A stretch of DNA of 64,000 nucleotides, taken from assembly GCA_949316495.1 (NCBI GenBank), contig OX439008.1, positions 42,025,511 to 42,089,510 of the forward strand, given 5' to 3'. Below the pieces are notes generated by a model. The model did no database searches, was not told the DNA's origin, and saw nothing but the letters and a program-made list of their open reading frames with translations. Each line of letters starts with the position of its first letter. Position 1 is the first letter of the stretch. The translations under genes were made by a program, and so were the position numbers. Origin of the DNA: Amphiduros pacificus (taxonomy: Eukaryota; Annelida; Polychaeta; Phyllodocida; Hesionidae). This document shows positions 13,601-27,600 of this stretch, one piece after another.

Positions 13601-16600
13601 ATATCTGTAAGTCAACAGGAAATTATATATCTATACTTGCTGCAGCACACTGTAAGTCAACAGGAAATTATATATCTATACTTGCTGCAGTACACTGTAA
13701 GTCAGCAGGAAATTATATATCTATACTTGCTGCAGTACACTGTAAGTCAGCAGGAAATTATATATCTATACTTGCTGCAGCACACTGTAAGTCAACAGGA
13801 AATAATATATCTGTAAGTCAACAAGAAATTATATATCTATACTTGCTGCAGTACACTGTAAGTCAGCAGGAAATTATATATCTATACTTGCTGCAGTACA
13901 CTGTTAGTCAACAGGAAATTATATACGTGTACTTGCTGCAGCACACTGTAAGTCAACAGGATATTATATATCTATACTTGCTGCAGTACACTGTAAGTCA
14001 ACAGGAAATTATATATCTATACTTGCTGCAGCACACTGTAAGTCAACAGGAAATTATATATCTATACTTGCTGCAGTACACTGTAAGTCAACAGGAAATT
14101 ATATATCTGTAAGTCAACAGGAAATTATATATCTATACTTGCTGCAGCACACTGTAAGTCAACAGGAAATTATATATCTATACTTGCTGCAGTACACTGT
14201 AAGTCAGCAGGAAATTATATATCTATACTTGCTGCAGTACACTGTAAGTCAGCAGGAAATTATATATCTATACTTGCTGCAGCACACTGTAAGTCAACAG
14301 GAAATAATATATCTGTAAGTCAACAAGAAATTATATATCTATACTTGCTGCAGTACACTGTAAGTCAACAGGAAATTATATATCTATACTTGCTGCAGTA
14401 CACTGTTAGTCAACAGGAAATTATATACGTGTACTTGCTGCAGCACACTGTAAGTCAACAGGATATTATATATCTATACTTGCTGCAGTACACTGTAAGT
14501 CAACAGGAAATTATATATCTATACTTGCTGCAGCACACTGTAAGTCAACAGGAAATTATATATCTATACTTGCTGCAGTACACTGTAAGTCAACAGGAAA
14601 TTATATATCTGTAAGTCAACAGGAAATTATATATCTATACTTGCTGCAGCACACTGTAAGTCAACAGGAAATTATATATCTATACTTGCTGCAGTACACT
14701 GTAAGTCAGCAGGAAATTATATATCTATACTTGCTGCAGTACACTGTAAGTCAGCAGGAAATTATATATCTATACTTGCTGCAGCACACTGTAAGTCAAC
14801 AGGAAATTATATATCTGTAAGTCAACAGGAAATTATATATCTATACTTGCTGCAGTACACCGTAGGTCAGCAGGAAATTATATATCTATACTTGCTGCAG
14901 TACACTGTAAGTCAGCAGGAAATTATATATCTATACTTGCTGCAGTACACTGTAAGTCAGCAGGAAATTATATATCTATACTTGCTGCAGTACACTGTAA
15001 GTCAGCAGGAAATTATATATCTATACTTGCTGCAGCACACTGTAAGTCAACAGGAAATTATATATCTGTACTTGCTGCAGCACACTGTAAGTCAACAGGA
15101 AATTATATATCTGTAAGTCAACAGGAAATTATATATCTATACTTGCTGCAGTACACTGTAAGTCAGCAGGAAATTATATATCTATACTTGCTGCAGCACA
15201 CTGTAAGTCAACAGGAAATTATATATCTGTAAGTCAACAGGAAATTATATATCTATACTTGCTGCAGTACACTGTAAGTCAGCAGGAAATTATATATCTA
15301 TACTTGCTGCAGTACACTGTAAGTCAGCAGGAAATTATATATCTATACTTGCTGCAGCACACTGTAAGTCAACAGGAAATTATATATCTGTACTTGATGC
15401 AGCACACTGTAAGTCAGCAGGAAATTGTATATATATATATATATATACTTGCCCAGTCTGGAATGATTTAACTACCCTAAGATATTCATGGCTAATGGCA
15501 ACTTTGACAACGCAAGTTTTTCATGCACTTCATATTATAAACTTCCTTTTTTTTTTCATGTCATAAACGCATCTTTATTTTGATTTTTTAAAACAATTTT
15601 TAACCTCTATGAAATGGTAATTTATTTGTTCAAAAGTTTTGAATAAAGATTTGGATTTGGTTTCACCGATAGGTTGCAAATGTTGAACGAGAAGAAAAAG
15701 AGAAAACTGCAGAGCAAGTTCAGCTTTTACAAAAACGAATGGCCGAGACATTAGAAGTGAGCCAAAGCCTGCGTTTGGAACTGGAGGTCTTGAAAACTGA
15801 GCACAAACACCTGGTAGAAAGGCACGGAACATTACAGGAAGACTACGATTCTGCTCGCACCAAACTGGACACACTACAGGTAGATGATAATGACAATGAT
15901 TACAATAAAAATAATAATGATGATGTATAGTTCTGATACCAGGAATTGTCCGTTCATAGTGATACAGCTAAATACAGGCAAAGTAATGTCTCGTGTTTAC
16001 AGCTGGGTTTTTTTCTTAACAGTTTTATATATTTTGTTTTTGATCATTGAGGATAGTATTTTTACATCATGTTGCTTCTTGTTATAATAATGATAAGCAC
16101 TCAAAATATAATCATTGGAATGTTTCTGTTGAAACTTCTTCAAAATTAACACTTACAAATATTTGCATATTGCTAGGTTAGGATCAGATAATGATGCTTT
16201 TCTGGTTCTTGTAGTCTGATAAGGACTAAAAATACAATCAATGCAATGTTTATGATGGATTTAACTTTAAGATATTTGTTTTTGATCATTTTGATTAAAA
16301 TTTTAATGTTGTTTTTTTTTTTTTTTTGCAGTCTAATAAGGATCAATCTTCTGTGGTGATGCAAGAACGACTCTCAGACATTGAGCGTCTCACTCAAGAA
16401 AAAGAATACTACTTTAAAATGCTAGGTGACAAAGACAAAGAAGTGACTGGGCTGAATAGTGAAGTCAACAAATTGTCGATACAACTAGAAGAAAAAGAAA
16501 AAACTTATGATTCCATGAAGTAAGCTATATAATATGATAAATTGTATACTAAACGTAAAACTATTCCATACAAATTAAGGTCATAACATCAAACCATACC

Positions 16601-19600
16601 TGAGAGAACTTGAAAAATTCCATATTTCATTTGCAGTTTCTCTGTATTTAATGTATGTTACCTAAGAATTGCAGATATGGCAATATATATTTTCACTCCG
16701 GTCTCAAGCCACTTGTTATATTACTAGAATGTAGTGTTATATAAAATTTCCCCATATATAACTTTCAGACAACAAAACAACAACTTGCTCAACCTGGTGG
16801 AAAATATAGGCAAAGAAAATACAGAACTCAAGTCAAACAAAGAAACATCATCACAGAATCTCAATGAAAAAATCATAGAAAGTGAAGAACTCAAACACTC
16901 GAGGGATAATATAATAAAAAAACTGAAGGTGAGATTGGTGTACAATAAAAGATATCATTGTGCAGAATTAGTTTATATCTCAGACCAGTTTCAGATATCT
17001 AAATCAATCAAATTATAAAAAAGATGAAAATATACAGGTATATTTTTTTCACAAATTACTGCAAACCAGACTAATATTCTTCAAAAACGGCTGCCACAGA
17101 TTTAATGTTTTCCTTTACATGTGTTATTATATTATCTTCCTGCACAATTAAAGGAAAAAGTAAGTAAAAATCTTTGTGATATTTTCTTTAGGTCAGAGAA
17201 AAATATGCCAAAGACTTGGAAGAGGATAACATGAAGATGGCAGATGCTCTTCGCGAGAAAAAAGAGGAAATTGAAGCTCTAAAAAAAGAAAAAGATGAGA
17301 GTTATAAGGATCTGCAGGAGGTCAGCTTGCATCTTGCCCAACTCCAAGAGGAAAAAGAGCATCTGTCTCAGGAGGCAAAGGCTAAAGAAGCTTCTCTGAA
17401 AAAGGATATCAATAAACTGAGCTCAAAATACAAGGGTATAAATGTATTTCTTTAAAATTTATTTTATAATAAAATATGTTGAATCTGTTGTAATAATGGT
17501 GGAACTGGTGAGAAAATATTGATTTTTTTTCTCCAGATTAATATTGTATTGGATTGTTTTGGATTTTGAGGGGTTTTTTATAATATATTTGATATATGAT
17601 ATTTTATTCGGTAGCAACGGAACATGATCTGAAGCTCTCACAAAAGGCACTGAAGACTCATAGAGAAATGGATGGGAAAGGTGACAAATTCATTTCCACA
17701 TTCAATTTTTTTGTTTGATTTAAAAATTATATTATAATTTTGCATTGAAACAATATTTTTGGCATAGCTTGACACAGCGTTATCTATTTAGACTTAAACA
17801 ACGTTTTTGAATGAGCCCAGTAACTGTCAGGCTATATGAATATGCATGGTTATATGAATATGCATGGTTATATGAATATGCATGGTTGTATGAATATGCA
17901 TGGTTATATGAATATGCATGGTTATATGAATATGCATGGTTATATGAATATGCATGGTTGTATGAATATGCATGGTTGTATGAATATGCATGGTTATATG
18001 AATATGCATGGTTGTATGAATATGCATGGATATATGAATATGCATGGTTATATGAATATGCATGGTTATATGAATATGCATGGTTATATGAATATGCATG
18101 GTTATGTTTGCAAATACTTTCAGCTGTGAAGATTGCTGGCAAGATGCAGAAGGAAGTGACTGAGAAGCGAGGTCAGATTGACTCCCTGCAGAGTAAGGTC
18201 AGGTGGATGGAAGAAAAGCTGGAAAATACCCTCAAGGTGAGAATCAAACCCATCAATACCTTAATAACTGGGGAATAAATGTCTGTCTGTCTGTCCATCC
18301 GTCTGTCAACATTTTCTGATGTGATAATCTAATAAAAAAATGATTTCATTCTCAAAAAAAGAACTTTAAACCATATTTGATTAATTAAAAAAGCAGAAGA
18401 AGCAAAATTTGACTATTTCATAAGAGGGGTTTTATTTGATGATACTTTGTTCATTTTCAGGAGAGACGAATCTTAAAGGAAGAAAACAGTAAATTGTCAG
18501 CGGGATTGAGCAAGTCAGCACAGCAGACTGAAAGGCTCACCACAGAAATAGAAAGTAGTGGCAAGAAAAATAGTGAGCTTAGAGACAGATTGAGCAAACT
18601 GGAGAATGCCCTCGAAAAGGTGATTATTGGATTCTGTCTTGTTTGGCATTAAGCACTCAACATTTAGCTTTATAGGATATTTTAGAGAAATCACTGCTAG
18701 CATTTTTTTAAAAGATAAGAATTATTATAGCTGATAGTAAATTATCAGCTTTAGTGTCGGGGGATGTTTTTTTTAAATCACAAATTAACATTTAAAATAT
18801 ATTTATGAAAAATTACATTACAGCATTTGTTTTGGACAAAGTCATATGTATTAGTATCAGGGCTTAGTGATATATTTTATGCCACCCAACTAAACCAAGA
18901 AAGATTTGTTTGTTTTGTTTTTGTTTTTTGTTTTTTTCTTTTTGTCTTTTTTTTTAGGGAAGTTTATAGGGGAGGGTACCCCTTAAAAGCGAGTACCTAT
19001 TGTAAATACTGATCAATTAAAGCTTGTGACTAATTGTCGACCCACCCCGTAGGGGAGGGGAGACCGTGTATCGGGCTCCGCCCGCGTGTCCGCGATTCTG
19101 CATGTCCGCGAGTCCGTGTGTCCGAAGTTTCCGGATGATAATAGGAGAACCATTTGACGGATTACTTTGATATTGCACAGGATTATGTAGGTCCTTAATA
19201 TCTTGCATGGGATTGCATATGGTTGACCTTGACCCAGTTCTCAAGGACACAGGAGCAATTTTGTGTCTCTGCAGTACTTGCTGGTTTCCGGATGATATGT
19301 TGAGAACTATTTGGTATTTGGATTTGATATCACACATGATTATGTGTCCCCCAACTCCCTTGTATGGGATTGCTGATGAATGACCTTGAGCAATTTCTCA
19401 AGGTCACAGGAGATGTTTTGTACAATCATGGTTTCCGGATGATAAAAGGAGAACTGTTTAATAGATTACTTTGATATTACACAGGATTATGTAAGTCCTA
19501 TATACCTTGCATAGGATTGCATATGATTGACCTTGACCTAGTTCTCGAGGTCACATGAGCAGTTTTGTGTCTGTGCAGTACTTGCTAGTTTCCGGATGAT

Positions 19601-20660
19601 TTGTTGAGAACTCTTTGATATTTTGGCTTTGATATTGGACATAAGTACTAGTATGTATCCTCCAAATCCCTTGCTAAGGATGACCTTCACCTATTTCTCA
19701 AGGTCACAGGAGATATTTTGTATCATTATAATTTCTGGTTGATAAAAGGAGAACTGTTTGATGGATTACTTCGGTATTGCACAGTATGTCATATATTTCT
19801 GCCCTAATACTGGAGGAATTGAACAGTCAATAATAATATTCAATTCAGTCAATAATAATATTGATTTATTCATTTACAAGGACCAAAATCTCATATTGTT
19901 ACCTCATTACACCATAGTTTATGCACCCATTTAACTTTGCCACCATGGTGGGTCGACATATGAGCTTTGCTCTTTTATTTCAAATTTTCTGTATAAAGAT
20001 GATAGTATAATGGTTCAAAGTGTATCAAATATATTAACTCTCAAACAGGAATTATTGAGTCCTCTACCGTCACACTACTTATTGGAATTTGTAAGATGAA
20101 CATTTGTTAAACAGCAAAATGATTAAATGCAGTGAGGCTACCCAGTGTTTTTAAGATAATATGAGTGTATTTAAGCACATTATACTAATACTGCTACCAT
20201 TTAATATAAAAACTGCAAGGTATTCATTGATATATACAGTCTTGATCATTTTCAAATTAGTACGGTATGCCTGTATTTTGTAAGAAATGAGAAAATTAAA
20301 TGGTTTGTGCTGATATGTTTTTTGTTCTGTTTGTGCTATGGTTTTTAGGCTGCAGTCAAGAATGCTAACTCGCAGGCACAGGTAGAGCAGTATGAGCAAG
20401 ACATTGCACGCTTAAAACTCAAGCACCGCTTAGATTTAAAGGTAACCAATTGTGTCAAATTTAACTATACATACCATGACACACATTTGCAAACAAACTC
20501 CACTCTCCTGGTCATCACAACCAAGTTTTTGAATGTACAGTATTTTTCCTAATGCTCACATTTTATTTGGACTTGAACCTTTTCTCTTTTGATTTTAGAA
20601 TAAATTGAAAATTTACTCAGTAAATATGCATTCAAAACCTTAAAAGATTATAATTTAAAG

Positions 20661-20732
<72 letters not shown>

Positions 20733-20866
20733 GGTACATATGCACATACACATACACATACATATACATGTACATTTACATATACATATACATATACAAA
20801 TATATATACATATACATACACATATACAAATACATATACATATACATATACATATACAAATACATT

Positions 20867-20916
<50 letters not shown>

Positions 20917-23900
20917 TATATATATAAATTTATAAATTTATAAAGTTGTTTTGCAAATGAGCCTGGAACTCAGATGATATTACATGAGAAAGCATAACCA
21001 GTGTTGAGTGCATAATAGCTTTTAAGAGCAAAATATAAAGTATTAATGAATGTTTTAGATGTGCAAATTTGAAGTATTAATTAGTTAAAATGTTATGTAC
21101 ATGTATTTAAAGTAAATTTGCAAGTTAATTTTCAGTCCACTTTTTTATACATCTCAGTGTCTTAGATTAACGATAAAGATATTTGCCTTTCATATCTGTA
21201 TATTATTTTGGTTGATGCATTCCAGTAACTGTCTTCAAACCTATTTGAACAGGAACCTAATTTATAGTCCCCTTTTGAAAGCACACTTCTTTCTTGACGT
21301 CATTTATATGTGGAGTGTGATTATAGAGGCACTGAATAGTACCAGAATGACGTCAAACAGTGCTACCCTGCTTTGAGCCCCATCTGAGGTCAAAGATAGT
21401 TTGTGCTACCCATGTTTACCCATCACATGCAGCGTATGCTGGGAGTGCAACTGCTATGTCTCATAGCAAAATATCTTATTGCTTTATGTTAAACTTCAAC
21501 ATGAAGTCATGAAGATTGTATGTAGATGTGCTTTTTTACAAGAAATTACAGATTTAGTGCCTACCGGTTATACCTTTATAGCATTGTTGGGTATAACATA
21601 TGTAATAATTTTCAACTGTGCAAACATCAACATATTTGGCAGGCCTTTAATGCTAACTTTCCATGACATACATTTTTTTAGCTATGGCTATTTGATCATT
21701 GTATCAATATTTAACAGTGTCTATGAACTAAATCAGACAGTAGGGTGCAAGTGCACTTAACAGATTGCAGCACAGAGTACAAGAGCTAGGTCATTAGATA
21801 TCAACCAGTGCAATGTATATTGCGGAATAGCTCAATTGGTAGAGTATTCGCCTTGAGATCCAGGGGTTCTAGGTTCGAATCCTGGCCAGTTACTATCAAC
21901 CGCTATGAGCAGACATTGTCTGGTATCAGCGGTATATAAATGTCAGCTTTTTTTAGTAGTAAAGAACCTGGCTAAAGCCATGTATACTATTATTGCTGAT
22001 AGCACAGATTATTACAGTACCTTTTGTGACATCTGTCATGAGGTATCTAGTTTTATAGGTTTTACAATATCATTGTTATCATTAAGATAAGGTTGATGTC
22101 AGCAAGGGTCGCCTTGTTTGTTCACATTGTATATTAACCAGAGAGGGAGACCCACATGACAGTCAGCTTATTATTACACCTTGTAATTTAGCAATGACTT
22201 TGTATATATATATTGATAAAAATCCCACAAAAGACATGTTAATTACTTAAACTTTTTTTGTCTTTTATAGATGAGTTGCATAAAGTCAATGACTGGAATT
22301 TATCAGCTTATTTGATGTCTGTCAGATATTAGAATAATGTAAATAATTTTGTAATTAGTGTTGGTGTTAATTTGCTTTATTGATGGGACTAATAGAAATT
22401 GTCCGACATATTTGGTGGGCAGTGACAATAGTACCGATACTTAAAGTAGTCACCCTTAATGGCCATGACGCTTGTCTGATGAATTATCTTTTGTCTGTAG
22501 GTGGGTCTTAATGAAGCATATTGCACAAATTACTCATTAAATACATATCACAAATAAGATACATCACCTCCATGTATATTACTTATCCCTCTTTAGGAAT
22601 TCACACCTCCTATACATCCAAGTATTTCAGTAAGGAAGGCTTTTTAGCTATGCTATGCTTAGCACAACTTCTGCAGTGAGGGGGAGACATTTTCTGTCAC
22701 TCAGTTTGTTCGTCAACTTTGATTTTCTCCTCTGAAACTACTGGTTGGAGTTTTTATCTATTAGTAGGATAAATGTGGCATTTCCAGGGAGCCAATTCTA
22801 TCTTTTTTCCCCATGGAATTTATATGTAACAATCATTTTGATTGGGCAAAATTATCATCTGCTCAATTGTGCTCTGGGAAAGTATTTTAATGATCATTAC
22901 AAACATTTCCAGAAAATGTTCAGAAACATCACAAAAAGTCAATGATCAGCATAACTCTTCGGCCATTGGCCTGTGTTTTAAACAGATATGGGAATTGATG
23001 TCATAATAAGAAGCATGTGGTTTGTGAATTGGCTTCAGTTGTCATTAATATATATTAATTTGGTATGGATTGTTGATTAAGGTGGGAATTACTTTGGGAA
23101 GACGTTCAACTTGATAATTTCATGTGTGGGTTGACTTAAAATGCCTTGATTAATATATTAATGATCTGGATAAAATGACAAAAGAACAGAAACTCAATTC
23201 AATTTGCTTAAAATGTATTAGGCCAAATTCAAAGCAAAGATAGAATTAAAACTACAATCATTAGCAGGGGTATATGTTCAGACAAGCTGCTTTCTTCACA
23301 CATTATATGATAGGGACAAATTTGTTAATTGTACAGTGTACAGAAAGAAGACAAAATAGGTTTATCTACAGTCAACTTGGGATGATTTTTGCAGTCATTT
23401 TTTGTTTAAATCACAAAACATACTCAAAGAAAAAAACTCTTTTTATATATTTATCTATCAAACATTATTGCAGGAGATGGAACGCAGTGGGCAATTAAAT
23501 AAACTCAGCCCGCAAGTGTACGAGTCACTGAAGCCACCCACTAAATCATATGGGTCAGTCCATCCGGGGGTAGTGTCAAGTTCCCCCGTAGATGTGCTCC
23601 CCACCTCTCAAGTAATGAACTCTGCCTATCCAGGATCAGCAGGACTAGGCCCCTCCCCTCTAACGATAGGGGTGGGGCCAGTGACTGTCAGCAAGGCAGA
23701 ACAAAATGCTGTGAATAGCAATGAACAAAATAGTGCACCAATTTCTCAGAAATCAGAACAGGTGAGCAGTGTGTATGAAAGGTCAATGAAATGGGAAGAA
23801 TTCGTTGTGCAGATTTATTGGACCTCAATATATTTCACTCAATTCCTTTCCATGATATTTGTTTCATAAATTAAAACAATATTTGTTCCTGAACTAATAG

Positions 23901-24579
23901 TGCAAGTGATTGGGACATTGGGTAAGGGTAGCAAACTAGTTCAATATATATCATCAACTTTGTATGAACATTTTCATAATATCACTCTAATCACTCTAAT
24001 CACTCTAAATCAGAAATAAAGTTCATAATACTTAGGTTGTCAAACTATATTTTTTTCAATTGGTTTTACCAGCAAGGTAAAAACCAATAGTTTTTACCTT
24101 GCTGGGCAAGGTATATTTTACCATTTGTGTTTTTATGCTGAAAATTGTGTGGAATATACCTGATATAATATGTTCTATGCCAAATAAAACGATGTGACTT
24201 TCTTTATATAACTATGTAATATGTGCAATTAAAAAACATATTGATACACCTATATATATGTACTTCAACCTTCTGCCATTTCAGAAAATGTGTTTGGCAT
24301 TTTTAAACATAGTTCTGTCATAATAATTTTTTTAAAAAAACAAGATTTTAAATCACAATGAATTTTTAAAAATTCAAAGTGATACTATAAGTGTGATATA
24401 CAGGACATAAAAATTATATAAGAAAATTCAGGTATCTGTTTAATATATTTTATGGAATCAAACTTTTTTTCTCAGATTGATAGTCAAAAAGCTCCTCCGG
24501 AAAATGGTGTTGGACAAGAGTTAAGAAGTCTACTTGAAGAAATGAGATCACTGGTTTACGGACAAAAACAACAGCAGTC

Positions 24580-24610
<31 letters not shown>

Positions 24611-27600
24611 CCCCTGCATGACAAACTGGCCAACCATTATTTTGCCAGGTAATTTTGGTTGCCTTTCTCTAAAAACTTCATTTTGGGGGAAAATGTAATT
24701 TACCGAAGCAAAATGTTGAGGATTGAGCACCATATCTTGTGTATTATTTAACCTGTTTTTCTTGATGCAGTCCACAAGTGTCGACAGACTTTGACCTGAG
24801 TTATGGAGAAGTACTGTCCCCAGAACCTGTCAGGAAATCACAACCTAGACCGACGAGAACCAGATCTTCCAGAGGTGAATAGTTTTTGCATTTTCCATAC
24901 TTAGTTCAAATTATTTGCCAGTTGTTACAATTTGAAAGTTTTACTCAGATTAAATCGAGAAAATAGATAAAGAGAATCAAATATTTTTTTCCTTATTTTA
25001 GCATCATTAATTTATAAAAAAAAATCACATGCAGCAATTTTCAGCATTTTTGTTATAAACGAATATAGCAAATTAAGACACAAAAGGTTGATGTGCGTCT
25101 GATATTTGTTTACGAGGTCCCCATCGGGTGGTGTCGTCGGCTGTGCGGAGGAAGGGACCGTTTCGTATGACCAGCAGCCCCGTCAGACCCTCTCCTGCCA
25201 AGAGTCTCGCCAGCCTTCCGGACACGTCAAATGTGGATGACCTGACCTCTGATATCATGATGGAAGATTTTAAAATGGACAATGGAAGAGCAGATGAAGG
25301 TATTTGTTATTTTCCTTCTCACTTTCATTTTAATTTCAATAATTTCAGTAAATTTTGTGCTCACTTTTATTTTAATTACAATAATGTAGTAATTTTCACA
25401 TTTGAAAAATATATTCTGAAAAGATAACTAACATTTAAATCATTTACAATTCATATATAACAGTTCAAGATTTATACCATCTTCCTGTTAAGGTGGTTTG
25501 ATGTTTCTCCTTCTGAAAGTGAAATGTTTAAAATAGTAAATATGTAATCCCATTATTTAATGATATGATTAATGGCAAATACACGGGGTATTTTCAATGA
25601 TGATTTATTTTTACTTTAAGATAAAATAAATTCCAATAATTGTGATAATATTGCTTGAAAAAGTAGAAATATGACAGATATGCAGTATTGCATAAGATGG
25701 AGCTTTTGCTTAAAGGTCAGCCACCTAATGAATAGTAATGAGATAATTTGACCTTTTAATATTATTTGGTGCTTCACAGACAGCCTAAGCTCTGGCAGTC
25801 TGCATTCTGACGACGACACAGGCGATGAAGAACCACAAAATGTCCCACAGAAACTTTACAATGGTATAAAATAATAAAAAACTCTGTGTGAGCCAAATAG
25901 AACATATATGTATATGCTTTTACTGAACTTGCCTGGTTTGGTTTTGTGCTTTGACTGTTATTTGGGACTATAATGAGCAAGGAAAGAATCTGGTATCAAG
26001 ATGCACACACTTTAAGCTTTCCTTCCCAATCCCTCTTTCTTCATCCCAGCTGTTAAAGGTTTGGGGAAAATTTGTTGCGTATTATATAGGCTACATTTTC
26101 TTGGCTTTTTTCCACACTTTATACCACATCTCATTTAACAGTCGAGTCACACTTCTATATATCATAATATATCATATTGCATAGACATAACCAAAGTCAT
26201 ATAAACAAGTAACCTCCATAAGTCCTGTTTATTTGAGAGCTGATAAGGGTTACAACTACCCAGAAAGGTGTGTCTTCTGGCCCAGAATTTCACTATCATT
26301 TTACATGTATACCCATCTTGTAGTATCAGTTTCTCATTTTACTTTATTTTATTGCTCCTCGTGCAATACATGTAGATTTAATGAGTTTTGAGTATTATAT
26401 ATGTAATTAATGAGATATTACATGTATACACTACATTATTTTGCAGTATGCCATACGTCATCAGAGTCAAAAGTCATAAGTTTAATCTGTTAAATACACC
26501 ATGTGTGCTCTCAATTACCTAAATTTATATATTATTAATGATGCACATTCTTATTGGGTATAATTAATACCAATGAAGTGACAGATAAATGATAAAATTA
26601 CAAATACAATTAGTATATACATCTTAAAGTGCTTTTAAAATATGTCTACTCAGCCTTCTACGAAAGAAATTATCTTACAAGTTGTAAATAGTATTTATGA
26701 ATGATGTTCTACGTTTATGTTCTTGACCTTCATTTTAAGGTCATGTGACTATCTCTGAATCCTTGTGGATGTGATAGATTGATAATCTAAAGATGTTGTT
26801 ACTAACACAAACCATGGATACATCTTGTCAATGTCTCAAGATATGTGCTTGTCAGTGACCTTGACCTATGTTTTAAGGTCATGTAATCCCATTCAAATTC
26901 AGTGCAATGTTTTTATGTTGCTGCCCTGAAAGTTTGGTAGTGAAAAATGTAAAATAGACCCTTAAAATGTAGTTATATAAAAATATCTGAATAGATATAT
27001 ATTTATTTTAAGATTTGCTTCTCCAAATTTCTTGTTGAAAGTAAAAACTTGTGAACTTCCCTTGGTGCTAAAACTATATGTACATCACCAGGCCTTGACA
27101 TTAACATTTGTGATCCACTTGCCCACCGGGCAAGTAAATTTTAAAATCTACTTGCCCTGAATTACAATTCACTTGCCCTGAATTTTTGTCCCAATATTTG
27201 AATACGGTATAGGACTAAAGCTTACAGGATTTGTACATTCAAACATTGGCTGATAATTAGAAAAAATGCCCATATAACCCATAGAATACACAATATTTGG
27301 CTTGAAAAAGTTGAAATGAATAGTACATGTTTATATTTAAAATAGCATGCAGTGACCTCTAGTTTGTTACAATTTTTTGTGCATATGCATAAGTACCAAA
27401 TTTTTACGAAAACATAAAAATTGGCAATGCTCAGTCAATTCTTGACAAATTTATATAATTGATAACTCTTATTTTAGTGCCTTGGATATAAAAACAATAG
27501 AAATAGGGCCTTTTCTAACTCAGGAGTTCAATTTTTAAGCAGAGAAATACATGAAGACTTTGAGCTTGTGAGTAAAAATGTCACCCTGAATTGTCAATCT

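Noticed and set aside
12756-15471. Long plus-strand frames with [15 protein letters not shown] repeats as a separate repeat protein gene
   Set aside because: They are the minisatellite after exon 9. Exon 9 has a consensus donor and the phase matches exon 10, so the array is best treated as intron.
17827-18142. Minus-strand frames rich in HIHITM or NHAYSY
   Set aside because: Reverse reading of the 18-bp array; no start context or splice support.
21821-21895. Functional tRNA gene
   Set aside because: A and B boxes are good, but the acceptor stem does not pair and a SINE body and tail follow directly.
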